From: Paludisphaera rhizosphaerae
Lineage (GTDB): Bacteria > Planctomycetota > Planctomycetia > Isosphaerales > Isosphaeraceae
Assembly: GCF_011065895.1 (NCBI RefSeq)
Contig: NZ_JAALCR010000015.1
Coordinates: forward strand, 62,001 to 126,000
Reading direction: 5' to 3'
Length of the DNA stretch: 64,000 bases
In this document: positions 7,551 to 14,201 of the stretch, piece after piece
Position numbering within the stretch: the stretch's first letter is position 1
Layout of the letters: each line of letters opens with the position of its first letter
Program-made: the position numbers and the translations under genes
The notes under the pieces: model-generated
Told to the model about the DNA's origin: nothing
What the model saw: the letters and a program-made list of their open reading frames with translations, nothing else
Database searches by the model: none

Positions 7551-8357
7551 ATGGGCGTGATGAAGCGGCTTCATCGGCGCTGGGTGGAGGGCTATCGCTT
7601 CGGCGTGCGCCAGGCCGAGCTGCTCGGCATCGGGGGAGCCGCTTACGAAGCCGTCCTCAGATTCGAGAAGGCCATGCAAGAGGCCGAGTACGTCGCCGCC
7701 GGGCTGGGGCCCTCGCCGCGCAGATTGTCGCCCGAGGAGGTCGAGGCCGAGAAGGAGGCCAAGCGGGAGATGTCCGAGGCCCGGCGCGAGGCGCTGGCCG
7801 AACGCGAGGCGATCCAGGCAGTCGAGCGCGAAGAGGACGAGAGGATCCGCCGCGAGGAGGAAGCCTTGAAGCCGAAGACGTTCGCCCCGCCGCCGCCCGA
7901 TTTCGAGCGTTCGATTCCGGAGGTCGTCGAGGCCTCGATCGAACACCAGGGCCTCGCCTCGCCCTGGCCGACGATGGCGAACCTCTACCGCCGCGACAAG
8001 CAATCCCAGGCCTACCAGCGCGAGGGGAAGATCGGCCCGGGCCTGGCCGAGCTGCGGGAACGGAGCGGACCGCCCGAGCCGCCCGCCGTCCCGACCGGCT
8101 GGTACCAGATCAACGGCGATTCGTTCTGCCGGGTCGGGTCGGGCCCGTTTCCGGAATACCGGCCGCCGGGCCTGGTCTGGCGGCTGTACTGGACGCACCC
8201 CAAGCCCGACGACGTGCCCTGGGAGGACGAGATTATTCCTTCGGCCCCGCCGGTTATTCCGGATCGGGCCGAGATTATTCCGCCGCGCGTCGACGCGGCC
8301 GAGCCGACGCCGCCCCGGCCGACGGGCGGGAAACTCAAACAAGGGAGTCTGTTTTGA
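7551..8357 (+). CDS. coiled-coil phage protein ending in a sliding-clamp-binding motif
   Basis: 268 residues. Residues about 60-110 are a strongly charged coiled coil (EEVEAEKEAKREMSEARREA). A Pro-rich linker follows, then a compact aromatic domain (about 178-225, GWYQINGDSFCR, LVWRLYWTHPKP). The protein ends KLKQGSLF; QGSLF (264-268) fits the QxxLF-type pentapeptide by which replication and repair proteins bind the DnaN beta clamp. Such motifs commonly sit at the extreme C terminus. This suggests recruitment to the replication fork or modulation of the host replisome, with no catalytic motif visible. It starts 3 bases after the preceding stop. Confidence 0.65.
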   Translation: MGVMKRLHRRWVEGYRFGVRQAELLGIGGAAYEAVLRFEKAMQEAEYVAAGLGPSPRRLSPEEVEAEKEAKREMSEARREALAEREAIQAVEREEDERIRREEEALKPKTFAPPPPDFERSIPEVVEASIEHQGLASPWPTMANLYRRDKQSQAYQREGKIGPGLAELRERSGPPEPPAVPTGWYQINGDSFCRVGSGPFPEYRPPGLVWRLYWTHPKPDDVPWEDEIIPSAPPVIPDRAEIIPPRVDAAEPTPPRPTGGKLKQGSLF

Positions 8358-8725
8358 TGTCAGAGGACGAGATGGGAATCAATGTCTTCAAGCCGTTCCG
8401 GTTTAAGAGGGCCGTCCGCGACTTCTCCGGCGGCATCCGCGTCGTCCTCCAGTGGAACGATGACGGGACGACGGTGTTCATCTTCGACGAGGATGGCCCC
8501 GCATCGGTCCACCACTTCCACGCGGCCGAGTTTGCGGAACTGGCCCGGATCGTCGCCACGGCCGCGGTCGACGGCGACGGCGAGCCGGACGCCCACGAGA
8601 AGACTCCCTACCTTCCCGGGGCGTGCCGAGTCTGCGGCTGCACCTGGGACAACCCGTGTCCCGACGGGTGCTGCTGGATCACGGATGATCTCTGCTCTGA
8701 GTGCGCGGAAGGGGGTGGGGATTGA
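8357..8725 (+). CDS. Cys-rich zinc-finger phage protein
   Basis: 122 residues from ATG 8357, overlapping the previous TGA by one base. Residues 1-75 form an alpha/beta domain. Residues 90-116 hold a dense cysteine cluster (CRVCGCTWDNPC, GCCW, LCSEC), a pattern I know from many phage and prophage hypothetical proteins and consistent with zinc binding. Function unknown. It ends EGGGD at the repeated junction 8705-8729. Confidence 0.65.
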   Translation: MSEDEMGINVFKPFRFKRAVRDFSGGIRVVLQWNDDGTTVFIFDEDGPASVHHFHAAEFAELARIVATAAVDGDGEPDAHEKTPYLPGACRVCGCTWDNPCPDGCCWITDDLCSECAEGGGD

Positions 8726-8997
8726 GCCGACGTCCGACCATCCGCCCCAAGTCCGCCGTCGAGGTCGCCGCCGCCGTCAAACGCGAGGTCGCCGCCGCAG
8801 GGGAGAGCTTCGCCGATCTGGCCGAAGTCGTCGAGTACGCGGTGAACCGAGCCTACGCGGAGGGCGTGCTAAACGCCTATGAGGATCTTATCCCGGAGCT
8901 GCGGAACTACGTCCATCATGCGAATCACGGGCTCTCCTGCGTTCGGGCCGTCGTCGGTCGCGATAGGACTGGAGCCTTGTCGGAGAATCCCTCATGA
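8722..8997 (+). CDS. small phage protein, unknown function
   Basis: 91 residues from the TTG of a TTGA overlap; I prefer it to the upstream GTG at 8701 because the ribosome-binding site and overlap fit the operon pattern. Mostly helical (AVEVAAAVKREVAAAGESFA; VVEYAVNRAYAEGVLNAYED). Overlaps the next gene by ATGA. Confidence 0.5.
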   Translation: MSRRPTIRPKSAVEVAAAVKREVAAAGESFADLAEVVEYAVNRAYAEGVLNAYEDLIPELRNYVHHANHGLSCVRAVVGRDRTGALSENPS

Positions 8998-9545
8998 GTC
9001 GCCGCGCGTGCCGTTGGCCTGGTTGCTCGAAGATGGTCCCGGTCTACAAATGGGGTTGCCGTCGACACTGGTACCGGCTCCCCAAGGCGATCCGCGACCG
9101 CATCTGGGCAAACTATCGCCAGGGACAGGAGACGGACCTCCGGATTACGCGGGAATACGCCTTGGCCGACCGCGAGGCGCGGGAATGGGCGGTCCGTTAC
9201 GAGGCAGAGAAGGCGACCGCCCGGAGCCTGTTCGACGCGAGAAGGAGGTGGGGAATGACGCCGGAGCATGACGACGAACAGCAGACCTACACCGAGTATT
9301 ACATCGTCCTCTCCTGGGTGGAGGACATCCAGGCGGTCCGGTACGAGGCGGCCGACGAAAACCCGATTGTCGCGCTGGCCAGGTCGCCGGAAGATCGGCC
9401 CCGGAGGGTCTTCAACGTCTGCGGCGAGGACCCGGGCACGGCGATCGTGCAATGGCTCGTGTCCCTGGGCTGCGGGGTCCAGAAGGCGAACGACCTCGCC
9501 AATGCAATCGGCGTGCAGATCCACGGCACCGACTGCGACTGGTGA
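8994..9545 (+). CDS. zinc-finger phage protein with internal in-frame start
   Basis: 183 residues from the ATG of an ATGA overlap. The N terminus (about 5-50) has CRWPGCSKMV, WGCRRHWYRLP and IRDRIWANYRQGQE. This Cys/His pattern recurs in phage hypothetical proteins and probably binds zinc. An ATG at 9255 in the same frame (residue 88) stands behind a near-ideal AAGGAGGTG, so a separate 96-residue C-terminal protein is probably also made, or the two halves were once separate genes. The C-terminal half is alpha/beta, unrecognised. Confidence 0.6.
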   Translation: MSRRACRWPGCSKMVPVYKWGCRRHWYRLPKAIRDRIWANYRQGQETDLRITREYALADREAREWAVRYEAEKATARSLFDARRRWGMTPEHDDEQQTYTEYYIVLSWVEDIQAVRYEAADENPIVALARSPEDRPRRVFNVCGEDPGTAIVQWLVSLGCGVQKANDLANAIGVQIHGTDCDW

Positions 9546-9557
9546 AAGGAGGATCGG

Positions 9558-10115
9558 TTGAACACGCAAGCGAATGACGACGACGGCCTGCGAATGATCC
9601 CGACGCGCGAGGTCCTCGACGTCGACGGGGTCGAGTGTCGACGGTGGATCGGGACGACGCCGGACGGCGGGTCCGTGGAGCTGTTCGTGCATCGGGTGGG
9701 GACCGGCGATCCCCGGGCCGAGGCCTGGCTCGACGCGCGATTGAGTCCGTCGCCGACGCGGCCGCCCGAATCGCTTTCGAGCTGGATACTCCTCGATGTC
9801 GACGACCTCGCCAAAAGCGTTGTGGAGACGGCCGAGCGGAATTTCCGGAACCCGAACCGCTCGCCCCTTCAACGTCAGTGCGACGAGCTGGTCCTCCACG
9901 CCGCCCGCGGGGGAGAGGTGGGGCTGGCGACATGCCTCCAGTTCCTGCAGTCCCTGCGGGTCCTCGGGGCCATGAGCCAGACGGCCCAAGTCCTTTTCAC
10001 TCTCTCGCACGAAGTCGCGGCAATGCGGGCCGAGCGGTCGCGGGCGATTCGTGAGGACCTCGACTTTCGAAACGACGTCGGCCCCGGTGGGGATGACACC
10101 GGGGCCGACGTCTGA
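9558..10115 (+). CDS. phage protein, unknown function
   Basis: 185 residues from TTG 9558 behind AAAGGAGG. The N-terminal 60 residues are beta-rich (VLDVDGVECRRWIGTTPDGG); the C-terminal half is helical (LATCLQFLQSLRVLGAMSQT, HEVAAMRAERSRAIREDL). Last gene of the left operon. The 188 bases after it hold only the short direct repeat at 10245-10288. Confidence 0.5.
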   Translation: MNTQANDDDGLRMIPTREVLDVDGVECRRWIGTTPDGGSVELFVHRVGTGDPRAEAWLDARLSPSPTRPPESLSSWILLDVDDLAKSVVETAERNFRNPNRSPLQRQCDELVLHAARGGEVGLATCLQFLQSLRVLGAMSQTAQVLFTLSHEVAAMRAERSRAIREDLDFRNDVGPGGDDTGADV

Positions 10116-10244
10116 CGTTTCTGGCAAGCAACCAAACCGCGTCCGGGAAGCAGCGGTTTGATCGGCTGGATCCGGCCGTCGCCTTGAGGGAACCCGCCTT
10201 CCATGGCGGTCGACGGCCTTTGTGAGAAGGAATCCCCCCTGCTC

Positions 10245-10288
10245 TATCTTGCCGGACCGGCCTGCCCGCCGGACCGGCCTATCTTGCC
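10245..10288. repeat. short interleaved direct repeat
   Basis: TATCTTGCC occurs at 10245-10253 and 10280-10288, and GCCGGACCGGCCT at 10251-10263 and 10268-10280, just before a small gene. It could be an operator or a tandem-duplication trace. Confidence 0.6.
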
Positions 10289-10303
10289 CAGGAGTGAAAC
10301 ACC

Positions 10304-10552
10304 TTGAATAAGCGAGACTACCGCAACGCCGCCCGCCTTGCCAACCTCTCCCCCGCCGAGCTGGCCGACTTCAAGAGTGGGATGACCGCCGAGGCCGAGC
10401 GGATCGCGGCGCGTCGGGCCGCGAAGGGGTTGCCGCCGGTGATCGACAACGGGCCGCCGCTCGAGGACCTGCTGGCCGACCTGGTCGGGGGATTCGGCCG
10501 GCGGTCGTCAGCCTCTCCGCGATCCGCGCGAGCGGGCGCCGCCAGGCGATAG
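10304..10552 (+). CDS. small basic phage protein, unknown function
   Basis: 82 residues from TTG 10304 with AGGAG upstream. Helical N terminus (DYRNAARLANLSPAELADFK) and Arg/Ser/Ala-rich C terminus. No family recognised; the basic tail suggests nucleic-acid contact. Confidence 0.45.
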   Translation: MNKRDYRNAARLANLSPAELADFKSGMTAEAERIAARRAAKGLPPVIDNGPPLEDLLADLVGGFGRRSSASPRSARAGAARR

Positions 10553-10605
10553 GGGGCCGGAACCTCCGAACATCGTCGCGACATGCGTCGATGATGAACG
10601 TACGA

Positions 10606-10628
10606 CCCGGGGCGACGACCGCCCCGGG
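10606..10628. terminator. GC hairpin between two small genes
   Basis: CCCGGGGCG (10606-10614) and CGCCCCGGG (10620-10628) form a perfect 9-bp stem around 5 bases. There is no T-run; it may terminate or attenuate transcription from 10304. Confidence 0.45.
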
Positions 10629-10664
10629 GATCCTCGGAATCCTGGAATCCGGAGGCGGCGGAAC

Positions 10665-10943
10665 ATGGCGCGGGAATCGGCCCGGAGGCCTCGGTCGAAA
10701 GCGGTGTCGGCGCCGATCGCCGCCAAGGTCAAGATGTCGGCGAGCGTCCGCACCGAGACCTACATGCGGCTGGCGACCCACGCCCTCTGGATGGGGAAGA
10801 CCCAGGGCGAGTTGATCGACGACCTGGTCGAGAGCGGTTGCCGCCGGTACCGGGTCCAGGACCTCGAATCCGCCAAGGATAAGGCCCCCACCGATCCCCC
10901 CCCCGAATCGTCCGATTCCGACGACGAGACCGCCGCCGCCTGA
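10665..10943 (+). CDS. ribbon-helix-helix DNA-binding protein
   Basis: 92 residues. After a basic N terminus, residues about 23-58 read MSASVRTETYMRLATHALW then GKTQGELIDDLVESG: a short strand and two helices as in Arc/CopG/ParG-type RHH proteins. The tail is acidic and Ser/Pro-rich. RHH proteins bind operators as dimers of dimers, so it is a candidate regulator of the divergent region to its right. It converges on the HTH/recombinase pair across a hairpin. Confidence 0.65.
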   Translation: MARESARRPRSKAVSAPIAAKVKMSASVRTETYMRLATHALWMGKTQGELIDDLVESGCRRYRVQDLESAKDKAPTDPPPESSDSDDETAAA

Positions 10944-10963
10944 CGATCGCGGGCGGCGAATCC

Positions 10964-10994
10964 ACGGGGCGAGCCGGTTTTCCGGCCGCCCCGT
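10964..10994. terminator. bidirectional terminator-like hairpin between convergent genes
   Basis: ACGGGGCG (10964-10971) pairs with CGCCCCGT (10987-10994); inside, GCCGG/CCGGC closes a TTTT loop with one bulged A. It separates the rightward RHH gene and the leftward HTH gene, where shared termination is expected. Confidence 0.6.
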
Positions 10995-11041
10995 TTCCGT
11001 TTCGAAGCCGGGCCCGGTTGATAGGGGAGAGGAGCCGTCGG

Positions 11042-11254
11042 CTACTTCGCCGGCCGGCGGCGGGTCTGGATCAGCTTGACGCCCAGGGCCTCGGCCAGGC
11101 GGTCGATCGACGGGCCCGACAACGCCTGATCGCCGGCGAGGAACCGCGTGAGGTTGCCACGGTTGATCCCGGCCTCCTCGGCCAGGGCGTACAGGCTGCG
11201 TTTCTCCGCGCGGAGGATTTCGCGGAGCTGGTCGGATATCAGGTTTCGGGACAC
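11042..11254 (-). CDS. Cro/CI-like XRE-family HTH protein
   Basis: 70 residues from a GTG at 11254 behind GAGGAG; its start overlaps the end of the serine recombinase gene. Residues about 19-60 (SLYALAEEAGINRGNLTRFL, then LSGPSIDRLAEALGVKL) match the five-helix HTH of small Cro/C.AhdI-type proteins, with SIDRLAEALGV the usual closing helix. No dimerisation or protease-sensitive domain is present. It is the only repressor-like protein of this type in the prophage, so it may control the lysogenic switch, the recombinase or both. Likely binding sites are the three palindromes at 11985-12060. Confidence 0.8.
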   Translation of the reverse strand: MSRNLISDQLREILRAEKRSLYALAEEAGINRGNLTRFLAGDQALSGPSIDRLAEALGVKLIQTRRRPAK

Positions 11255-11943
11255 GGTTCGCTCCTCGACAGCAATCGTCGGATGGTGGTGACGCCCCAGG
11301 CCTCGCCGCCGTTCTTGGGCTTGAGCCCCATGGCGAGCAGCTCGGCGGCGATCGCCCGAAGGGATAGGCCGTCGTCGCGGAGCGACCTGGTCAGTTCGAC
11401 CACAGCCGCCTCGTCGGGGTCGACGACCAGGCCGACGCCGTCGTCGGTCGTCCGGAATCCGTAGGGGACCTGGCCGCACCGTTCGCCGTTCGACCGCTTC
11501 GACGCGAGCACGCCGTCCGTGCGCTCCCGGATCTTCGACAGCTCGAACTCCGCGAAGGCGTCTAGAATCCGCCTCATGAGCACGTTGATGGGGGAGTCGT
11601 CTTCCGTCCCCTCACCGGCTGCGGAGACGATCCTGGCCCCCCTGGACGTCACCTCGCGTTCGATCGACGCGCCGGTCCAGGCGTCCGTCCGGAAGATCCG
11701 GTCCCGCTTGGAAACGACCAGGCTGTCCCCCGGGCCGAGTGCGGCGATGGCCTGACGGAGGCCGGGGCGCTTCTTGAGCGGCTTCCCGCCCGACACCCCT
11801 TCATCCCGGATAACCGCCGCGACCGGCCAACCCTTGCGGCCGGCGAACTCCGTCGCGGCCTCTTCCTGGGCGCGCAGGGAGAGCCCCTTTTCGGCCTGCT
11901 CGTCCGTGCTGACCCGGAGGTAGACGACTGCGTTTCCTGGCAT
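11239..11943 (-). CDS. serine recombinase (resolvase/invertase family)
   Basis: 234 residues. The catalytic domain (about 5-145) starts VVYLRVSTDEQ with Ser12 as nucleophile and includes DEGVSGGKPLKKRPGLRQAI, LVVSKRDRIFR and the long E helix (ILDAFAEFELSKIRERT). A compact C-terminal DNA-binding part (about 150-234) ends with LSLRAIAAELLAMGLKP and WGVTTIRRLL, the HTH of this group. The length fits a resolvase/invertase-like enzyme rather than a large serine integrase. With the tyrosine integrase already present, a second recombinase suggests inversion, dimer resolution or an inserted cassette. It is read leftward, coupled to the HTH gene, with palindromes just upstream. Confidence 0.9.
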   Translation of the reverse strand: MPGNAVVYLRVSTDEQAEKGLSLRAQEEAATEFAGRKGWPVAAVIRDEGVSGGKPLKKRPGLRQAIAALGPGDSLVVSKRDRIFRTDAWTGASIEREVTSRGARIVSAAGEGTEDDSPINVLMRRILDAFAEFELSKIRERTDGVLASKRSNGERCGQVPYGFRTTDDGVGLVVDPDEAAVVELTRSLRDDGLSLRAIAAELLAMGLKPKNGGEAWGVTTIRRLLSRSEPCPET

Positions 11944-11984
11944 GGCGGCAAACTCAGGCGGGGAAGCGGCGGGACGGGGATTCC

Positions 11985-12060
11985 GCTGCGCCGGCGCAAC
12001 GGGGTTGCACGTTGCGCCGGCGCAACAGGAACGAACGTCGAGACGTTGCGCCGGCGCGCC
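11985..12060. promoter_or_regulatory. three 16-bp palindromes upstream of the serine recombinase
   Basis: GTTGCGCCGGCGCAAC, a perfect palindrome, stands at 12011-12026. Near copies lie at 11985-12000 (GC at the left end) and 12045-12060 (GCGCC at the right end). Centres are 26 and 34 bp apart. They lie 42-117 bp upstream of the leftward recombinase start. Candidate operators for the HTH protein, or a res-type crossover/accessory site for the recombinase. Confidence 0.75.
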
Positions 12061-12216
12061 GGGCCGGGCGGGGTTTGGCGCGACGGCGGGGGGCCGCGCC
12101 TCACCGGTCGGTGCGGCGCGCCCCTCGCCTAGTAATTTGGACCGCCTGGGCTATCTCTGGCGAAGCGTGGGGTAAAATGGCGAGATGGCAAATCGCGGCC
12201 ACCTGGATCGATCCTC

Positions 12217-12555
12217 ATGAGCCCTTCAACAGCCCCGCCGCTCCCCTCCCAACCCGTCTCCATCTTCAACCCCGACGAACTCGCTCGGTTCGTCGACGGC
12301 TCGTCGCCCCCTCGCCGGCGAGCCGACCGCCGTCGGGTCCACCCGCCGCACCCGGCCCGCGTCGACCCCCGGCAGCCCGCCGCCGAAGGACCGCACTGGC
12401 GCCCGTACGGCCGAGTGAGGGCCGGGGCCGAGGTCAGTCGCCTGGAATTCGCGGTCTTCGACTCAACCCCGCCTGCAGGCGTCGACGCGGAGTGGGATCC
12501 GACCTCCCGCCGATGGGTGGCGATCCGCTTGATTGAAACGCAGCCGGCCGCGTAA
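12217..12555 (+). CDS. small phage protein, unknown function
   Basis: 112 residues from ATG 12217 with a weak ribosome-binding site. Pro/Arg-rich N-terminal 60 residues, then a short beta-type region (SRLEFAVFDSTPP; RWVAIRLIETQ). It stands alone between the switch region and the putative late promoter. A real but unrecognised gene, with moderate doubt. Confidence 0.4.
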   Translation: MSPSTAPPLPSQPVSIFNPDELARFVDGSSPPRRRADRRRVHPPHPARVDPRQPAAEGPHWRPYGRVRAGAEVSRLEFAVFDSTPPAGVDAEWDPTSRRWVAIRLIETQPAA

Positions 12556-12580
12556 GTTTCCCTGGCCGCAAAAAACCCGT

Positions 12581-12609
12581 AACCGCAACCAATTCCAAGG
12601 GTTGCGGTT
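12581..12609. repeat. 10-bp inverted repeat before the late operon
   Basis: AACCGCAACC (12581-12590) and GGTTGCGGTT (12600-12609) pair perfectly around 9 bases. It overlaps the -35 side of the candidate late promoter, so an operator is plausible. On the minus strand it is followed by a T-run and could act as a terminator for leftward transcripts. Confidence 0.6.
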
Positions 12610-12632
12610 GCATCGGCAGCTTTGCATATAAC
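12602..12632 (+). promoter_or_regulatory. candidate late promoter
   Basis: TTGCGG (12602-12607), 19 bases, TATAAC (12627-12632). The -10 box is good, the spacing long. It precedes the whole run of late genes and overlaps an inverted repeat. Inference. Confidence 0.35.
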
Positions 12633-12725
12633 GGATACGGGGAAGAACAGGCGGCGGATTCGGGACCATAGTCTAGGTGTACGCCTCGTCTGATGCGAAC
12701 GCCTCAGCCTCGGAGCCCGTCCGCG

Positions 12726-13154
12726 ATGCAATCCCGGATCAACCACCTGTTTGCGGCGGCGGCCCTGTCCTGGGGCCTGATGTTCGACACGATCGTCCGC
12801 GTTGTCCAGTCGCCGCACTTCGACTCGATCGCCAAAGCGTGCTTTGGGGCGATCGTCGCCCTCTACACGACGGTCGTCGCTCGCAACGCGGGCAAGACTA
12901 AGCCGGCCCCGGCTCCAATCCCCCCGGCTCCGGATCCGATTCCCGAGACGCCGATCCCGCCGCCGACGATCGACTATGACGCTCTGGCCGAGGCGATCGC
13001 CCGCGTCCAGGCCCGCGACCGCCAGGCCCGATTCGACCCGGCCGACCGTCGAGTCCGTGAACTGGCCGCCGCCGAGCGCCACAGGATCGACGAGGCCGCT
13101 CGCGACCACGATCCGGGATCCCTCCGGGTCATCTATCACGACGACTCACGCTGA
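12726..13154 (+). CDS. small membrane protein, possible holin
   Basis: 142 residues from ATG 12726, which has GGAG 10 bases upstream; an ATG at 12693 would add 11 residues. The N-terminal half has two hydrophobic helices (LFAAAALSWGLMFDTIVRVV and IAKACFGAIVALYTTVVA). A Pro-rich linker and a charged helical tail follow (ALAEAIARVQARDRQARFD). The shape fits class II holins, which often stand at a late-operon edge, but no endolysin accompanies it. Confidence 0.5.
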   Translation: MQSRINHLFAAAALSWGLMFDTIVRVVQSPHFDSIAKACFGAIVALYTTVVARNAGKTKPAPAPIPPAPDPIPETPIPPPTIDYDALAEAIARVQARDRQARFDPADRRVRELAAAERHRIDEAARDHDPGSLRVIYHDDSR

Positions 13155-13337
13155 ATCACCACCTGAAGGGGCCGGTGGGCTCGTCCTCCCCGACCCGCCG
13201 GCCCCGATCCGTCCCGACATACTCTTCGCGCGCCAGCGCAACGTAACGGGCCCCGGTCGTCGGACCAGGCCCCGCCAGCTCCCCGAGGGGACGGCGGCGC
13301 GACCGTGGACCGGCGGCCGGGGCTGAGATCGGCCTCG

Positions 13338-13364
13338 TTTAGGCTTTTAACCTAATGGCCTAAA
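13338..13364. repeat. AT-rich inverted repeat
   Basis: TTTAGGC (13338-13344) and GCCTAAA (13358-13364) flank 13 mostly A/T bases, 25 bp before the next gene. In this GC-rich region the AT content suggests a promoter or operator. The rest of the 234-bp gap 13155-13388 shows nothing. Confidence 0.4.
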
Positions 13365-13388
13365 GGGCCGAAAACCGGAGACCCCACC

Positions 13389-13757
13389 GTGGCCGATCCG
13401 CTCGTCGTCGACGTTCCGCCTGGGGAGTACGCACTCCCGGGGACCGATCGCATCCTCGTGATCGAGAAAGCCCACTGGAAGCCCCAGACGTCTCCCATCG
13501 CGCTCGTGACTCCCGCCGCCCCGACGCCGTCGACCGTATCGAGGGTCGGTTCCTGGCTGGTCAATGCGGCTCTCGCCGCGGCGGGGATCGCCGGCGGTTA
13601 TTACCTGGGCCCGGCCGTGGCCGATAAGGTCCTCCCACCCGACCCGCCTCCGGTCGTCGTCCCGACCCAGTCGCACTCGCCGTCGGCTCCCGGCTACCGG
13701 CCGGCGATCTACGCCGAGCCGTCGCCCGCCGTCCCGTCGCCCCAGCTCCCGCGCTGA
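13389..13757 (+). CDS. small membrane protein, unknown function
   Basis: 122 residues from GTG 13389. N-terminal soluble part (PPGEYALPGTDRILVIEKAH), one hydrophobic Gly/Ala-rich helix (about 54-78, WLVNAALAAAGIAGGYYLGP) and a Pro-rich tail. It sits just before the terminase genes and could belong to a lysis or envelope module. Confidence 0.5.
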   Translation: MADPLVVDVPPGEYALPGTDRILVIEKAHWKPQTSPIALVTPAAPTPSTVSRVGSWLVNAALAAAGIAGGYYLGPAVADKVLPPDPPPVVVPTQSHSPSAPGYRPAIYAEPSPAVPSPQLPR

Positions 13758-13787
13758 GGCGGCTTCCGCCCCGCCCGGAGACCCGCC

Positions 13788-14201
13788 GTGGCCGAATCCG
13801 ACGATGCCCCGCCGGGGGTCCAGGGGGACGGTCCGTCCTGGGGTCGCCTCTCTCGCTCTGATTTGCTCGCGATGAATCGATCCCTCCGTCTCGGAGGATC
13901 GATCCCGCCCGACCTCTATCCCTGGCTGCTCAAACAGCTCAAGAACCTCGCCGACCCCGAGTACCTGCACCCGCCCAACAACAAGCCCGCGCCCGCCCGG
14001 ACCCGGGTCGCCGCGATGAAGCTGCTCGGCGGCATGATCGGCCTGGGCGTCAAGCAACAGCAGGTCGACATCAACCTCTACAGAGCGGTCGGCCTCGACG
14101 ACGATGCCGTCGGCTCGCCCGATCAGGAGGACGGAGACGCCCTCCGGGAAGCCCTTGAGTTCCTCCGAAACGTCGACAAAGGTACTGCAGGACCTGGGTA
14201 G
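13788..14201 (+). CDS. putative terminase small subunit
   Basis: 137 residues from GTG 13788. Helix-rich: SRSDLLAMNRSLRLGG, LYPWLLKQLKNLADPEYLH, RVAAMKLLGGMIGLGVKQQQ, and an acidic C-terminal helix. Basic/helical N terminus, conserved-looking middle and position directly before the large terminase fit TerS, which recognises phage DNA and feeds it to TerL. The last ~98 bases overlap the possible start of TerL. Assigned mainly from position. Confidence 0.6.
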   Translation: MAESDDAPPGVQGDGPSWGRLSRSDLLAMNRSLRLGGSIPPDLYPWLLKQLKNLADPEYLHPPNNKPAPARTRVAAMKLLGGMIGLGVKQQQVDINLYRAVGLDDDAVGSPDQEDGDALREALEFLRNVDKGTAGPG

